A stretch of 64,000 nt of DNA from Rhynchopus euleeides (lineage: Eukaryota > Euglenozoa > Diplonemea > Diplonemida > Diplonemidae). The first letter of the stretch is position 1; every line of letters starts with the position of its first letter. The translations under genes were made by a program, and so were the position numbers. Where the stretch lies: assembly GCA_963210315.1 (NCBI GenBank), contig OY723239.1:467501-531500 (forward strand), read 5' to 3'. Below, one piece after another: positions 40,641-49,616 of this stretch. The notes beneath the pieces are model-generated. The model worked only from the letters and a program-made list of their open reading frames with translations, did no database searches and was not told the origin of the DNA.

Positions 40641-42366
40641 ACACCTCTGCCTAGGTCCTAAACACCCATTTCAGCACTCTCCTGCAGTCGGACACTTCTG
40701 CCTAGGTCCTAAACACCCATTTCAGCACTCTCCTGCAGTCGCACACCTTTGCCTAGGTCCTCAACACCCATTTCAGCACTCTCCTGCAGTCGCACACCTC
40801 TGCCTAAGTCCTCAATACCCATTTCAGCACTCTCCTGCAGTCGGACACTTCTGCCTAGGTCCTAAACACCCATTTCAGCACTCTCCTGCAGTCGCACACC
40901 TCTGCCTAAGTCCTCAATACCCATTTCAGCACTCTCCTGCAGTCGGACACTTCTGCCTAGGTCCTAAACACCCATTTCAGCACTCTCCTGCAGTCGGACA
41001 CTTCTGCCTAGGTCCTCAACACCCATTTCAGCACTCTCCTGCGGTCGCACACCTCTGCCTAACTCCGAAACACCCATTTCAGCACTCTCCTGCAGTCGCA
41101 CACCTCTGCCTAAGTCCTCAACACCCATTTCAGCACTCTCCTGCAGTCGGACACTTCTGCCTAGGTCCTAAACACCCATTTCAGCACTCTCCTGCAGTCG
41201 CACACCTCTGCCTAGGTCCTCAACACCCATTTCAGCACTCTCCTGCAGTCGCACACCTCTGCCTAGGTCCTCAACACCCATTTCAGCACTCTCCTGCAGT
41301 CGGACACTTCTGCCTAGGTCCTAAACACCCATTTCAGCACTCTCCTGCAGTCGCACACCTCTGCCTAGGTCCTCAACACCCATTTCAGCACTCTCCTGCA
41401 GTCGCACACCTCTGCCTAGGTCCTCGACACCCATTTCAGCACTCTCCTGCGGTCGCACACCTCTGCCTAACTCCGAAACACCCATTTCAGCACTCTCGGG
41501 CAGTCGGACACCTCTGCCTAAGTCCTAAACACCCATTTCAGCACTCTCCTGCAGTCGCACACCTCTGCCTAAGTCCTCAACACCCATTTCAGCACTCTCC
41601 TGCAGTCGGACACTTCTGCCTAGGTCCTAAACACCCATTTCAGCACTCTCCTGCAGTCGGACACTTCTGCCTAGGTCCTAAACACCCATTTCAGCACTCT
41701 CCTGCAGTCGCACACCTCTGCCTAGGTCCTCAACACCCATTTCAGCACTCTCCTGCAGTCGCACACCTCTGCCTAAGTCCTCAATACCCATTTCAGCACT
41801 CTCCTGCAGTCGGACACTTCTGCCTAGGTCCTAAACACCCATTTCAGCACTCTCCTGCAGTCGCACACCTCTGCCTAAGTCCTCAATACCCATTTCAGCA
41901 CTCTCCTGCAGTCGGACACTTCTGCCTAGGTCCTAAACACCCATTTCAGTACTCTCCTGCAGTCGGACACTTCTGCCTAGGTCCTCAACACCCATTTCAG
42001 CACTCTCCTGCAGTCGGACACTTCTGCCTAGGTCCTAAACACCCATTTCAGCACTCTCCTGCAGTCGCACACCTCTGCCTAGGTCCTCAACACCCATTTC
42101 AGCACTCTCCTGCAGTCGCACACCTCTGCCTAGGTCCTCAACACCCATTTCAGCACTCTCCTGCAGTCGGACACTTCTGCCTAGGTCCTAAACACCCATT
42201 TCAGCACTCTCCTGCAGTCGCACACCTCTGCCTAGGTCCTCAACACCCATTTCAGCACTCTCCTGCAGTCGCACACCTCTGCCTAGGTCCTCAACACCCA
42301 TTTCAGCACTCTCCTGCGGTCGCACACCTCTGCCTAACTCCGAAACACCCATTTCAGCACTCTCGG

Positions 42367-43140
42367 TAGAGGGTGGCAAGCTGTGATTTTTCCAGCCGTT
42401 TCTCACAAACCTTTTTCTGGGCAAAAATATTGGTGCATTTTTCTCCCGTTTTGGGGCCCCACCACCCCCGGAACACCTCCGACTCTGCCAAAATCGGGGT
42501 TTTCACCCGAAAATGTGGGCCGCCGAGGTGGTCGACAGGAATGCAACCGAACACACGACTCCGGAATCACACCCACATGACGAGCGGATGCGAGGAGGGC
42601 CCACCACATGGAATTCACGCCCGAATGGGGCCTTGTCACGGCTTCCCTGTCAGAAGGACCTCCATGGAACCTGCTCTCTGTATGCTGGGGGTCACATTGG
42701 TCTGTGTGTGTGGCCACTGGGGTGGGGTGGCTGGCAATGCGGAGTTCAGATGATCACGGCTTCGGGTGGGGGATTGGGGCAGGTTGGGGGGCAGGGGCCG
42801 CTGGCTGCAGGTGACTCACATCACCGATCATCTTGCTCGGTCATTCGCATCCTGCCAGAATCGATTAGGGAAAAGCAGGCCAAGATTGACTCACACAACA
42901 TGAGATACTGCATCAGTAGGTCTCCTGCATCGGATGAATACGAAACACAGGTCAACAGGAGCAAAGCACCCTTGGCTGCGAGAAGACAGGCCCTGAGGAG
43001 ATAAACAACACTGGAAGCTGTTCGAAACACACACTCGCAGTCACTCATTGGAATGGGGGTCAGCAAGCATGAAAATGCCTGCAGTCTCGGGTAGGGACTG
43101 GCAGAATACACATAGAACCCCTCGTGCCTCTTGTGCGGCT
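42367..43140. other. Left flank of the island, no convincing gene
   Basis: Unique sequence between the satellite and the stop codon of the minus-strand USP gene, for which it would be the 3' untranslated and downstream region. The first 110 bp are rich in short A, T, C and G runs, including the palindrome GGGGCCCC at 42453-42460. I see no AATAAA polyadenylation signal on the minus strand here. Short ORFs exist on both strands (the longest with an ATG is 42513-43004, plus strand), but none has a recognisable motif. Confidence 0.6.
42764..42797 (+). other. G-quadruplex motif
   Basis: Five G runs of 3 to 6 on the plus strand are separated by loops of 1 to 6 bases: GGG-T-GGGGG-ATT-GGGG-CAGGTT-GGGGGG-CA-GGGG. 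This satisfies the usual G3+N1-7 rule. It lies 344 bp beyond the stop of the minus-strand USP gene, on that gene's template strand, where it might act in pausing or termination (inference). Confidence 0.6.
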
Positions 43141-46100
43141 TCACGACGACTGCTGCCCCTTCTTCCCGCCCTTACCACCCTTACCACCCTTCTTGCCACC
43201 CTTCCCACCTTTCTTCCCGCCCTTGCCACCCTTGCCACCCTTACCGCCCTTGCCACCCTTGCTACCCTTACCACCATGCTTGCCCTGGCGGCGTAGCCGC
43301 TCCTGCTCCTCCTTCTGCCTCTTTAGCTCCCGCTGCCGCCTCTCCTCCTCCTCCTGCTGCTGGCGCTGTTCAGGGGGGAACAGCCTCTGCACGTTGCGGT
43401 GGGATTCCTCATCGTCAGCCCGCAGCAAATCAAGCAGCCCCACCCACGAGATGCGGAACTCCTCGGTGCAGCTGTCCGGTGTCCGGTCGTACCGGAACAT
43501 GACGCCGTGTGTCCGCATCACTTCGAGGGACTCCGCGATGTCCACCTGCTTCGTGTACGCGTCGTCGTGCAGAAACATGGCCTTCGCCGCAGGACTGTAG
43601 GAGTAGCAGGTGTAGTGCCCGCCACTCACCCCCCCGGAGTGCACCGCGCAGGCACCAAGGGTGAAGGTCGCCCTCCTGACCGACCCGAAGATGTCGGCGA
43701 TTTCGAGCTGCAGCGGCACATCGCATTGTGACGACAGGAAGGTGTGGCCACCGCCCTTGTCAGTCAGCCGCGTCACCCACAGCAGCAGCGTTCCCCCGAC
43801 AAACATCGTGGTCGTCGTGGTGCTGCATCTCCCCAGGCAGCTCTTGTCCGCACATGTGAATGCGGTGCTCGTCTCGCATCGCATCGCAGAATCCACAAGC
43901 ACCTGCAGGGTCTGGAACCTCTCAGGGCTCCCCTTCACGTACCACCCCTGGTGCTGGTTGGCGCTGGTGGGGTTGCCGCACGTCCCGCATTTACCCTGCA
44001 CGTCGGTAAAGTGGATGGGGAGGGTGCACACGGGGCGCCGGTTCTGTGGGCCGCACCGTCTCCATTCCCACCACTCGGCGGACAGGATCTGCAGCAACTC
44101 TCCCAGGAAATGCGCAAGGCACTGCTGCTTCCGCTTCAGGAGGCTGTGGGCCTCGCCCACATCCCTTTCCATCTCCTCGAAGACAGCTCTCCCGGACTCC
44201 CGGGAGAGCTGTCGGAGGCCATCGAGGTTCTGTTCCGATCCCTTCCCACGGCACATGTTCTTCAGGAAGGAGAGCAGGGGGTACATCGTCGTCTCGCAGG
44301 CGGTGCACTTCGGTTCGGACCTGATGACGTCGATGCAGGGGCGGAGCAGCTGCAGGCAGGCTGCCATGAAGCATGTGTTTGCTCCCTGACCGTCAGCCGT
44401 CCGCGGGAAGGACCACCAGGCTGCAACCATGCGGAAGGGGGTATGCGGAGGAGATGCGGGTTTGCGAGAGGCAGGCGATGTCACAGGGGTCACCCTCGGG
44501 CGCTTCCGCGGGCTGCCGGTGCTGGAGTGGGAGGGGTGCCCTGGAGGGAGCGGCGCACCGTCGTCATCTGCGCAATGTCCAGGAAAATCGCTGCCACCGA
44601 GCTCCCTCTCCAAGTCATACTCCGCCGCCGAATCACGCTCCGTCACCGAATCCAATGAGCCAGGGTCATCCTCCGGCACAGGCGTGCTCCTGGTGGTGCT
44701 GCTGCTGCGCTTCCGCTTGCCCTCCGTCGACACGCAGGAACCCGGATGCGCACAGTACTCCTCCCAGGTGAGGCCGTGCGCCGAAGCGGCATGCGAAGCC
44801 AAACTCACAAAGGGGGTCCCCTTCTTCGTGCAGGTCTCCCCACACACCTTGCAGCATGGCACCGAGGGTGCAGCAGACACCGGCGTCGCGACCGCATCCG
44901 CCTGCGCTGACCGCCGTCCGCACCTGAGCTCAACCTCACTGAGCTGCTGCCTCAGCTCAGCCACGCACCGGTCCATCTGCCACTTCCCGTTCACCACCTC
45001 CTCCCACAAGTGATGCACCTCCACCAGACCCATCTCCGAGAAGGGCCTCAGAGGCTCCTGACCGGGGAAGATTATTTTAAGCTTCCCCGGCACATCCTTC
45101 GTCAGCGTGGCGCGCACCTCCTCCTCCAGGCACCTCACCGCCAGGTCCGCCACCGCCGAGAGCATATCCCCGAGGTAGGTCACGGAGTGGGGGCGCCGTT
45201 TCCGCAGCCAGTCGACGCTCAGCAGGTTCTGTCTTTCTACCGTACCCGGCGCCGCTGAAAACAGCGACTTGGGAACCTCTCGGTAGATCAGGCGATTTGC
45301 AGCTTCCCGGATGCGGCCAAACTCCTCCGCCATCTTCCCCTCCACGTACGCCAGGCAGCGTGCCCTCCACAGCTGCGCTGGGAGCTTCATCTCCTCCTCC
45401 GTCAGGCTCTTCCTCGCCTTCACCATCCGGCTCACCCGCAGGCTCCGCATACACGGAACGCTGGCCATCGCACGTTCGGCGCTACGGACGGCATACAGCT
45501 CGAATTCCCCCTGCGCCAGAAAATGCTGCACCGCAGCCTCTAGGGATTCGTGCGACTCCTCAGGGTGGTCGGTGCACTTCACCACACACCTGTCCGACTC
45601 ACGCTCCACCCGCAGAGCCACTCGCCACAAGCCTCTGTTCCGCCCCGAGGCGGTGTCGTCGGGGGGGGCAAATAACATCGCCGCGACCTCGGAATCCCAG
45701 GCTCCCTCGGGCACACGCGCGACATCGCTCCTGTCCCCTGGTCCAGGCGGATACAGCTTGACACGCACGGTGTGCCACTGTCCCTGGTCGGTGCATTTGA
45801 GGGAGCCGGGCGGGGTATGCGGCGGGAACGCCCTCACTTCCGTCTCGACAGCGAGGATCACGGCGGAGATGCAGAAATCCCCCTTCCACGAAAGCCGGAC
45901 TCCCCGGAAGCCATTCGACTCCCTCAGCGGACCCTGGTGTTGGCACAGCTGCATCTGCTCCCACGTGATGCGGGGCCACTCCGGCTCCGTACGCTCCCCC
46001 AGCTGCAGTGCCACGCCCGGCGGAACCCTGCGTGGGTCCAGTGCCTTCATTTTCGCCAGCACTTTGGTGGGGAAGAACCAACAGTGCTGCACGACCCAGT

Positions 46101-48876
46101 TCGCCACAGCCCACCCGCTCTCCCCCGTGAGGGCGCAGTCCTCACCGTCCTCCGCCAACCCAGTTTCGTGGTTGAACCTACGCAAACAAGTAAGCTCCCT
46201 CTTCACCCGACCGACCCCGGAAGTCAGGTGAAGATCTGGAGGGAAAACGTCCCTCAAACGGAGTTCCGCCACCTCCCACCCGAAGTCCTCCGCCACCTGT
46301 CGATACTTCGCACGGTCCGCTTTCTGAGGGTCTTTAGCCCTATCATCCCGGGCGCGCAGGGCATCGATCTCCGCCTCGTCGGCGGCCTTGGCCTTCTCCC
46401 AGTGCTCGCTGTAACCACAGTGTGAGGTGTCTGCCGTCACACTGTCGGTACTCGCACGCACGCACCAGCGAATGCACGCTGTCGCCGTCCACACAGACTC
46501 GAGAGGGGCCACCAATTTTTTAAAGGGTTTGGTTGGCCCATGTGGTCCCCACACCTCGTATTTCGGGTGGTTCCCGACCAGACATCGGACAATGCCTGCA
46601 GAAGGTGGCTGCTTCGTCGCGAGAAGCCACCAACAGTCGCGATCATGCACCAACTCACGAGACGCAAATGCTTGCACAACAGCAAATCGCGACCTCACAA
46701 AAGCGTCCCCCGGTTCCGCAAGATACCACTTGCCACCCGTCGCTCTCTCGAGTAGAGTGCCCACCACCTCGGGGCTAAATCTCCCGTTGGAGCACACAGC
46801 CCAACCGCCACCCTTCTCGACCCTCGCCTGCTCATGCTGAGCATCCTGCCACGTGACCGCTTGGAGGGGGTTCTCGACACCCAGTTCCGTGAGAAGCTTC
46901 TGCAACACGATGTAGGCCGACGAAGGGCACCCACTCTGCCAATTCGCACCCGCATCGGAGAAGGAGAACTTCGGAAAGCCCAGCCCCGCGACGTGGTCCT
47001 CGGCAGAAAACAGCACTGGAGGGGCTGGAGTGGGAGGAGTCGGAGTCGGAGTTGCAGTTGCAGTTGGAGCTTGAGTTGCAGTTGGAGCTGGAGTTGCAGT
47101 TGCAGTTGGAGCTGGAGTTGGAGTAGTCGCAGTTTCTGTCTGCACCACCGGGGCACCCGTCTCGGCGGCGGTTGCAGATCGAGGCTGCAATGGCCCCGTC
47201 CCCAGCACTTCAGCACCGATCCTCTCGCGGTCCTCCGCATCGTCGCGGGACATGCAGAAGAGCCTCCACAGAGAGGCACGGTGCTCTTCCTTCACTGCCG
47301 CGGGGATGGGGATTGCCTGAGGGAAACCCTTCGGGGAGCCGGAGGTCGCCTGGCCCCGCGGGAGGCTCGCCTTGCTGAGGGCCACTCGCAGCACCTTGTC
47401 ACGGGACGGAAAATTCCCCTCGAGGTCGGAGGACTTGTGCGCACCTGCGAGCAGCAGGATATCCCTCATCACTTCGCGCTTCCCCAAACTCTTTGAGGTC
47501 GCAACGGCGTTCCGGATACCCCGCAGGGTCTCCACCTTCATCCTGCCCAAGGTCTTCTGGATGAGGACGTTGGCGTCTTCACGAGAGAGGTCACCTAAAC
47601 TTGCACTCCCGGCAGCACAACTCAGCCTTTTCACCACCTCATCTGTCCAAAGGAGGGCGGAGACACGCTTCGGCACCTGGTGGTCAGCAGGAAATGGGGC
47701 ATCCTCGTCGGAGGAGTCAGACTCGTCGTCACAGGTGGCGTCGGGGCCCACCCGTGGGCACTCCAACGAGGACAGCTTATCCCACCCTAGCAGCTTCTGC
47801 GCCGGACACAACTTGTCATCACCAGCAGCATCCATGCGATCGCCATCATCATCATCATCATCATCGCTATCATCAGGATCGTCGTCGTCGTCACCAACGT
47901 CCTCCTCCTCGCCATTGTCGTCGTCATCATCCTCGCGACCGTCGCCATCATCGCCATCCGCAGTCACATCATCAGCATCATCCTCCTGCTTCTCTGGGAG
48001 CGCCCCAGGAAGCTTCAGCAGAATGGGGAATGCAGGGGAGCTCACAAACGCCTGCACATGCTTCACCCCCGCGTCGTTCAGGGCAGCCAGGATGCCCTTC
48101 ACAGACGTCCACAGCTTTTCCCTGAGGTTGGAGGTGGCGTCAGCCGCGTCCCCCCGGTTGTTCCTGCCACGGCAGGGCTCTGCGAGCTTCAGCACGCGGT
48201 CACCAACCACGACTCGCAGATCATCGGCCTTCACATTCCGATCGGCTTCCGGAATGCCCAGCAACAGCGCGAGGCGGAGCAGGTCACACTTCAGCAGCCC
48301 CCGCAGCATCTTTGTGCCATACTTCTCCCGCAGCTCTTCCTCCGCGATCTCCCTCATGCTGCGGCGGGTCTCCTGCCTCACAGCCAGCACTGCCCTCTCC
48401 ATGTACACCGCGTACTCCTCCATCGGCGCCTGGCACACAACCCAGTTGTTTGCCTTGGCCATTGCGAGGGACGCCAGGCGCTCGGGGTGGACCATGGCAA
48501 GCCTCTTGTAGAGGAAAGAGGAGTTGCCGTGCTGGTTCTCCACCCGGTCAGAAGTAGCCGGATACCTCCGCAGGCCTTCTATCCCCAGCTCCTCCACAGC
48601 AGCCGCATCCTTCTGCATGAACTCCTTCAGCTTCGTACGCAGGGTGCTCCCGGCGGCGTGCCACGCAACCATGGCGTCAGCCGTGTGCTCCAAAAAAATT
48701 GCCTTCGCGGCGACGCGAGCAGCAGCTTCCCCCAGCAGAACGTCGTTCGGGACGTCGTCGGCCGTCTTCCCGATCACCGTGTCCGTGAGGATGTCGAACA
48801 CCTCTTTCTCCGCCGTCTTCTCATCCAGCATGCTGCCAAGCTGGTCGTCAAGCCGCTGCAGGATTTTTTTTTTCAT
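43141..48876 (-). CDS. Large protein with C-terminal ubiquitin-specific protease (peptidase C19) domain
   Basis: A single 1911-codon frame without introns. The frame is open upstream to a GTG at 48969, but the first ATG is at 48874-48876 (M-K-K-K-I), with G at -3, and is preferred for a eukaryote. Domains in order: helical N-terminus, with a SAP-like stretch near 189-230 (weak); Asp/Glu-rich tract 297-355; Pro/Thr tract about 580-620; an unassigned globular part with C650 and H770; a C-x2-C-x16-H-x4-H motif (C1342, C1345, H1362, H1367); and a USP domain. The USP domain shows a Cys box GANTCFMAACLQLL with C1502, two CxxC-type zinc pairs, a His box SGGHYTCYSY with H1754, and D1771 in LHDD, so the catalytic triad is present. 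It should cleave ubiquitin or a ubiquitin-like protein from conjugates. After it come an E/R/Q-rich coiled coil and a Lys/Gly tail. The neighbour on the same strand is transposase-like. The USP call is strong; the substrate, and whether this is an element-encoded or host gene, are unknown. Confidence 0.88.
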   Translation of the reverse strand: MKKKILQRLDDQLGSMLDEKTAEKEVFDILTDTVIGKTADDVPNDVLLGEAAARVAAKAIFLEHTADAMVAWHAAGSTLRTKLKEFMQKDAAAVEELGIEGLRRYPATSDRVENQHGNSSFLYKRLAMVHPERLASLAMAKANNWVVCQAPMEEYAVYMERAVLAVRQETRRSMREIAEEELREKYGTKMLRGLLKCDLLRLALLLGIPEADRNVKADDLRVVVGDRVLKLAEPCRGRNNRGDAADATSNLREKLWTSVKGILAALNDAGVKHVQAFVSSPAFPILLKLPGALPEKQEDDADDVTADGDDGDGREDDDDDNGEEEDVGDDDDDPDDSDDDDDDDGDRMDAAGDDKLCPAQKLLGWDKLSSLECPRVGPDATCDDESDSSDEDAPFPADHQVPKRVSALLWTDEVVKRLSCAAGSASLGDLSREDANVLIQKTLGRMKVETLRGIRNAVATSKSLGKREVMRDILLLAGAHKSSDLEGNFPSRDKVLRVALSKASLPRGQATSGSPKGFPQAIPIPAAVKEEHRASLWRLFCMSRDDAEDRERIGAEVLGTGPLQPRSATAAETGAPVVQTETATTPTPAPTATATPAPTATQAPTATATPTPTPPTPAPPVLFSAEDHVAGLGFPKFSFSDAGANWQSGCPSSAYIVLQKLLTELGVENPLQAVTWQDAQHEQARVEKGGGWAVCSNGRFSPEVVGTLLERATGGKWYLAEPGDAFVRSRFAVVQAFASRELVHDRDCWWLLATKQPPSAGIVRCLVGNHPKYEVWGPHGPTKPFKKLVAPLESVWTATACIRWCVRASTDSVTADTSHCGYSEHWEKAKAADEAEIDALRARDDRAKDPQKADRAKYRQVAEDFGWEVAELRLRDVFPPDLHLTSGVGRVKRELTCLRRFNHETGLAEDGEDCALTGESGWAVANWVVQHCWFFPTKVLAKMKALDPRRVPPGVALQLGERTEPEWPRITWEQMQLCQHQGPLRESNGFRGVRLSWKGDFCISAVILAVETEVRAFPPHTPPGSLKCTDQGQWHTVRVKLYPPGPGDRSDVARVPEGAWDSEVAAMLFAPPDDTASGRNRGLWRVALRVERESDRCVVKCTDHPEESHESLEAAVQHFLAQGEFELYAVRSAERAMASVPCMRSLRVSRMVKARKSLTEEEMKLPAQLWRARCLAYVEGKMAEEFGRIREAANRLIYREVPKSLFSAAPGTVERQNLLSVDWLRKRRPHSVTYLGDMLSAVADLAVRCLEEEVRATLTKDVPGKLKIIFPGQEPLRPFSEMGLVEVHHLWEEVVNGKWQMDRCVAELRQQLSEVELRCGRRSAQADAVATPVSAAPSVPCCKVCGETCTKKGTPFVSLASHAASAHGLTWEEYCAHPGSCVSTEGKRKRSSSTTRSTPVPEDDPGSLDSVTERDSAAEYDLERELGGSDFPGHCADDDGAPLPPGHPSHSSTGSPRKRPRVTPVTSPASRKPASPPHTPFRMVAAWWSFPRTADGQGANTCFMAACLQLLRPCIDVIRSEPKCTACETTMYPLLSFLKNMCRGKGSEQNLDGLRQLSRESGRAVFEEMERDVGEAHSLLKRKQQCLAHFLGELLQILSAEWWEWRRCGPQNRRPVCTLPIHFTDVQGKCGTCGNPTSANQHQGWYVKGSPERFQTLQVLVDSAMRCETSTAFTCADKSCLGRCSTTTTTMFVGGTLLLWVTRLTDKGGGHTFLSSQCDVPLQLEIADIFGSVRRATFTLGACAVHSGGVSGGHYTCYSYSPAAKAMFLHDDAYTKQVDIAESLEVMRTHGVMFRYDRTPDSCTEEFRISWVGLLDLLRADDEESHRNVQRLFPPEQRQQQEEEERRQRELKRQKEEQERLRRQGKHGGKGSKGGKGGKGGKGGKGGKKGGKGGKKGGKGGKGGKKGQQSS
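43180..43280 (-). repeat. Coding low-complexity repeat (Lys/Gly tail of the USP gene)
   Basis: A degenerate array of CCACCCTTA and CTTGCCACC units encodes the repeated G-G-K tail at the very C-terminus of the USP protein. The tail is strongly basic, follows an E/R/Q-rich coiled coil and ends Q-Q-S-S. A basic glycine-rich tail of this kind often binds RNA or DNA; that role is inferred here. Confidence 0.75.
47020..47130 (-). repeat. Coding minisatellite (Pro/Thr/Ala tract of the USP gene)
   Basis: Short repeats of the GTTGCA and GTTGGAGCT type on the plus strand encode an alternating T-A-T-P-A-P-T tract on the minus strand (about residues 580-620). The period keeps the reading frame. It probably forms a flexible linker between the N-terminal half and the following globular region, and its length is likely to vary between alleles. 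Confidence 0.75.
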
Positions 48877-49084
48877 GTCGCTCCCGTTGGTCACTTCGCT
48901 GCTTTGAGTCAGCCACGTGGCGGAAGCCGGACCGCAGGGAGGGGCGTTGCGCCCGTTGACGCCTCTCACTCCTCATGTGCCTTGAGTAGCTGCCAGGTGG
49001 GTCTGCTTTGAGGCGGGGAATCGCGTCAGGCCAAACAGCCACTGCGAGGACGTCTCCCCTAAAAGAAAAGAAAGAATGTGGGAA

Positions 49085-49108
49085 GGGGACGGGGGTGGGA
49101 TGGGTGGG
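49085..49108 (+). other. G-quadruplex motif upstream of the USP gene
   Basis: The plus strand reads GGGG-AC-GGGGG-T-GGG-AT-GGG-T-GGG: five G runs with loops of one or two bases, which predicts a very stable quadruplex. It lies about 210 bp upstream of the USP start codon, on the strand that is template for that gene. Confidence 0.65.
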
Positions 49109-49457
49109 CAGCGCAAGCCGGAAGGAGCGCCTCCCATGGGGCGGAAGCTCACCCGACAGCATAAAATGCTGCGAAAACAACAAAAAAAGGGAAAATAAAC
49201 CACGCACACCACAACATCAATAAAACCAAAGCCGTGCAGAAAGGGCCCCTCCGCATATATGAAACAGGGCACACAGCGGAAAAAGAGTTACCAGAGCTTG
49301 CTTTAGTTTCCCCTCGGAGGAGGGTAATCACAGGGGGCGCCACGTGAAGGCAGCAAGTTGGATTTTATCCCCCCTTTTTTTCCCTCTTGTGTCCCATGCC
49401 TTGTTTGCAGTGATCGCATTGTTGGCCATCCTTGCTGTAGTTCGGCATGCCGCCCTT

Positions 49458-49481
49458 CCCACCTTCCCCCACCCCCTCCCC
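49458..49481 (-). other. G-quadruplex motif in the intergenic region (minus strand)
   Basis: The plus strand reads CCC-ACCTT-CCCCC-A-CCCCC-T-CCCC, giving four G runs with loops of 1, 1 and 5 on the minus strand. It lies about 580 bp upstream of the USP start codon. Because it is on the sense strand of both genes, it could also form in RNA if this region is transcribed. Confidence 0.6.
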
Positions 49482-49616
49482 GGCGGTTTTGCTCTCCGTG
49501 TGGTTTGGTGGTACTGGTGAGCCATCTGGGGAAAGAACCTTGACAATCCCGGGCCGGCAGTACGTTCGTCACCCCCACGGGCTCGGCCGGTTTCTAAACC
49601 TTTAGGCAATCTACGT

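Larger units (their letters stand above)
1..42366. repeat. 51-bp satellite array, left block (about 830 monomers)
   Basis: A head-to-tail array of a 51-bp unit. Each unit begins TGCCTAGGTCC, carries CACCCATTTCAGCAC in the middle and ends CTCCTGCAGTCGGACACTTC. Variation is concentrated at a few sites: TCGGACACTTC or TCGCACACCTC; CTAGGTCCTAAAC, CTAGGTCCTCAAC, CTAAGTCCTCAAC, CTAAGTCCTAAAC or CTAACTCCGAAAC; CCTGCAG, CCTGCGG, CGGGCAG or CCGGCAG. The phase set at base 1 is still exact at 42331, where monomer 831 begins, so there is no net insertion or deletion over 830 units. Most monomers contain a PstI site (CTGCAG), and those with the CTAGG form also an AvrII site (CCTAGG). The plus strand is C-rich (about 19 C to 8 G per unit). 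The array extends beyond the left window edge and stops at 42366, 36 bases into a CTCGGG-type monomer. Confidence 0.99.

Noticed and set aside
1-42366. CRISPR array
   Set aside because: Units are contiguous 51-bp copies with no unique spacers, in a eukaryotic context.
1-42366. Splice-like signals in each monomer (CTAAC, TTTCAG)
   Set aside because: TTTCAG and CTAAC are short and recur by repetition; no matching GTAAGT/GTRAGT donor is present, so there is no evidence of introns.
42858-42872. Telomere-like GATTAGGG
   Set aside because: A single occurrence, not repeated; no telomeric array in the window.
42513-43004. 163-codon plus-strand ORF with an ATG
   Set aside because: No recognisable motif, G-rich and low-complexity in the middle, overlaps other random ORFs, and lies in the presumed 3' region of the USP gene.
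43661-48511. Several 200-380-codon plus-strand ORFs antisense to the USP gene
   Set aside because: High-GC coding sequence commonly leaves antisense frames open. They lack motifs, overlap one another, and the USP motifs fix the minus strand as coding.
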